Shown: piece after piece, positions 62,853 to 64,000 of the stretch
How positions within the stretch are numbered: the stretch's first letter is position 1
Layout of the letters: every line of letters begins with the position of its first letter
Origin: Sphingomonas sp. C3-2
Lineage (GTDB): Bacteria > Pseudomonadota > Alphaproteobacteria > Sphingomonadales > Sphingomonadaceae
Length of the DNA: 64,000 bases
NCBI RefSeq assembly: GCF_033025475.1
Contig: NZ_CP130322.1
Coordinates: 3,043,001-3,107,000 of the forward strand
Reading direction: 5' to 3'
The notes under the pieces: model-generated
The model's database searches: none
Told to the model about the DNA's origin: nothing
The model's input: the letters and a program-made list of their open reading frames with translations, nothing else
Made by a program: the position numbers and the translations under genes

Positions 62853-63140
62853 ATGGATTTCATATCAATCCTGTCGATATTCGTGCTGGCGTGCTTCGTC
62901 GGCTATTATGTCGTCTGGTCGGTGACACCGGCCCTGCATACGCCGCTGATGGCGGTGACCAACGCGATCTCGTCCGTCATCATCGTCGGCGCGCTGATCG
63001 CATCGGCCGCCGAAGGATCGGCCAGCGCCAAGTGGCTGGGCCTGATCGCCGTTGTACTCGCCAGCGTGAACATCTTTGGCGGCTTTGCCGTCACGGAACG
63101 CATGCTCGCCATGTACAAGAAAAAAGAAAAGAAGGGCTGA
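62853..63140 (+). CDS. pntAB: NAD(P) transhydrogenase alpha subunit, part 2
   Basis: 95 residues with three hydrophobic helices (ISILSIFVLACFVGYYVVW, AISSVIIVGALIASA, WLGLIAVVLASVNIFGGFAV) and a lysine-rich end. This is the membrane part of the alpha subunit, separate from part 1 as is typical of alphaproteobacteria such as Rhodospirillum. The gap of 113 bases before it has no recognisable gene. GGGGAGTGAATT precedes the ATG. Confidence 0.95.
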   Translation: MDFISILSIFVLACFVGYYVVWSVTPALHTPLMAVTNAISSVIIVGALIASAAEGSASAKWLGLIAVVLASVNIFGGFAVTERMLAMYKKKEKKG

Positions 63141-63151
63141 GGGGATAAGCC

Positions 63152-64000
63152 ATGCATGAAGTTGCACCCGTCAACCCTTGGGTTGCGCTCGCCTATCTGA
63201 TCGCGGGCGTCTGTTTCATCATCGCGCTGCGCGGGCTTTCGAGCCCGGCGAGCAGCCGTCGCGGCAACCGTTTCGGCATGGCCGGGATGGCGCTGGCCGT
63301 CGGCACCACGCTCGTCACCCATGAGGTCGCAAGCATCGCCGAAATCATCGGCGCGATCGCCATCGGCGGCGCCATCGGGTTCATCATCGCGCGCAAGATC
63401 GCGATGACCGACATGCCGCAGCTCGTTGCGGCGTTCCACTCGCTCGTCGGCATGGCCGCGGTGCTGGTGGCAGCGGCCGCCTATCTCAATCCCGGCGCGT
63501 TCGGCATTCTCGGCGACAATGGCGAGATCCTGGGCGTCAGCCGTGTTGAAATGGGCCTTGGCATCGCGATCGGCGCCATCACCTTCTCGGGTTCGGTGAT
63601 CGCGTTCCTCAAGCTCAACGGCAACATGTCGGGCAAGCCGATCATGCTGCCCGCGCGCCATGTCATCAACCTCGGCACGCTGGCGGCGATCATCGGTCTG
63701 GTCGGCTATTTCCTGACCGACCAGAGCCCCTGGGTGTTCTGGACGATCACCGCGCTTTCGTTCCTGATCGGCTTCCTGCTGATCATCCCGATCGGCGGCG
63801 CGGACATGCCGGTCGTCGTCTCGATGCTCAACTCCTATTCGGGCTGGGCGGCTGCGGCGATGGGCTTCACGCTCTCCAACACCGCGATGATCATCACCGG
63901 CGCGCTTGTCGGTTCGTCAGGTGCGATCCTGTCGTACATCATGTGCAAGGCGATGAACCGCAGCTTCATCAGCGTGATCGCGGGTGGCTTTGGTTCGGAA
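63152..64000 (+). CDS. pntB: NAD(P) transhydrogenase beta subunit, 5' part
   Basis: The reading frame is open from the ATG at 63152 to the window edge, giving 283 residues of an expected 460 or so. It contains the membrane domain II of transhydrogenase: repeated helices with FGMAGMALAVGTTLVTHEV, KIAMTDMPQLVAAFHSLVGMAAVLVA, GKPIMLPARHVINL and VVVSMLNSYSGWAAAAMGF. The NADP(H)-binding domain III would lie beyond the edge. It starts 11 bases after pntAB and completes the pnt operon. Confidence 0.95.
   Translation, partial: MHEVAPVNPWVALAYLIAGVCFIIALRGLSSPASSRRGNRFGMAGMALAVGTTLVTHEVASIAEIIGAIAIGGAIGFIIARKIAMTDMPQLVAAFHSLVGMAAVLVAAAAYLNPGAFGILGDNGEILGVSRVEMGLGIAIGAITFSGSVIAFLKLNGNMSGKPIMLPARHVINLGTLAAIIGLVGYFLTDQSPWVFWTITALSFLIGFLLIIPIGGADMPVVVSMLNSYSGWAAAAMGFTLSNTAMIITGALVGSSGAILSYIMCKAMNRSFISVIAGGFGSE

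Overview
The window is a GC-rich chromosomal segment from an alphaproteobacterium, most likely a member of the Sphingomonadales. This is inferred from gene content and order: glmM-thiD-rnhB-ccrM-folP, a CcrM-type GANTC methylase, COX15-type heme A synthase, a split pntAA-pntAB-pntB transhydrogenase behind a mini aa3-oxidase subunit IV, and an S9 protein with a long N-terminal extension. The genus cannot be fixed from sequence alone. I see no insertion sequence, prophage, CRISPR array, rRNA or tRNA. No gene-free stretch exceeds about 250 bases.

Layout. 1-6.2 kb: tail of pgi, glutathione reductase, acetyl-CoA synthetase, a DUF808 membrane protein and a ScfR/PccR-type regulator. 6.3-14.8 kb: a propionate operon (pccB, mce, an enoyl-CoA hydratase, methylmalonyl-CoA mutase, bioB, an LprI-like small protein, pccA), divergent from that regulator across TTTGCAAA-like boxes. 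Together these genes convert propionyl-CoA to succinyl-CoA and make the biotin cofactor of the carboxylase. pccA carries an apparent +1 frameshift in a run of eight C. 14.8-16.7 kb: a leucine-dehydrogenase-like protein lacking its catalytic lysine, with an ACT-like partner and a divergent Lrp regulator. 16.8-21.1 kb: Tim44-like protein, a frameshifted GST, CatB-like acetyltransferase, esterase and phosphoesterase. 21.1-24.7 kb: rpsI-rplM, cutA, ctaA, a GFA protein and MerC-like protein. 24.7-28.0 kb: zur, dxs, tlyA. 28.1-32.3 kb: an RND pump (fusion protein and permease, no outer-membrane partner). 32.3-38.9 kb: tspO, ubiK, a YbjN protein, glpK, EthD protein, M48 protease, msrA, galU and a small lipoprotein. 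38.9-47.1 kb: aqpZ, a Sua5-type synthase, acyl-CoA dehydrogenase, GntR regulator, MFS exporter, an unusual radical SAM/SPASM protein and a nitroreductase. 47.2-51.5 kb: POT peptide transporter with two secreted amidohydrolases, one of which has lost its metal ligands. 51.5-59.8 kb: small proteins, an aldo/keto reductase, then glmM, a ThiD-VOC fusion, rnhB, ccrM and folP. 59.8-64 kb: class A beta-lactamase, lipoprotein and the pnt operon, cut by the window edge in pntB.

Most of the window is core metabolism. The clearest unusual signal is a cluster of ten GANTC sites in 154 bp just upstream of ccrM, the gene for the enzyme expected to methylate them. Other points of interest are the regulator boxes of the propionate operon, the K-to-V change in the leucine-dehydrogenase-like protein, the metal-site-less amidohydrolase, the ThiD-VOC fusion, the radical SAM protein, and two frameshifts located in simple repeats. 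I did not find convincing evidence of a wholly new multi-gene system.
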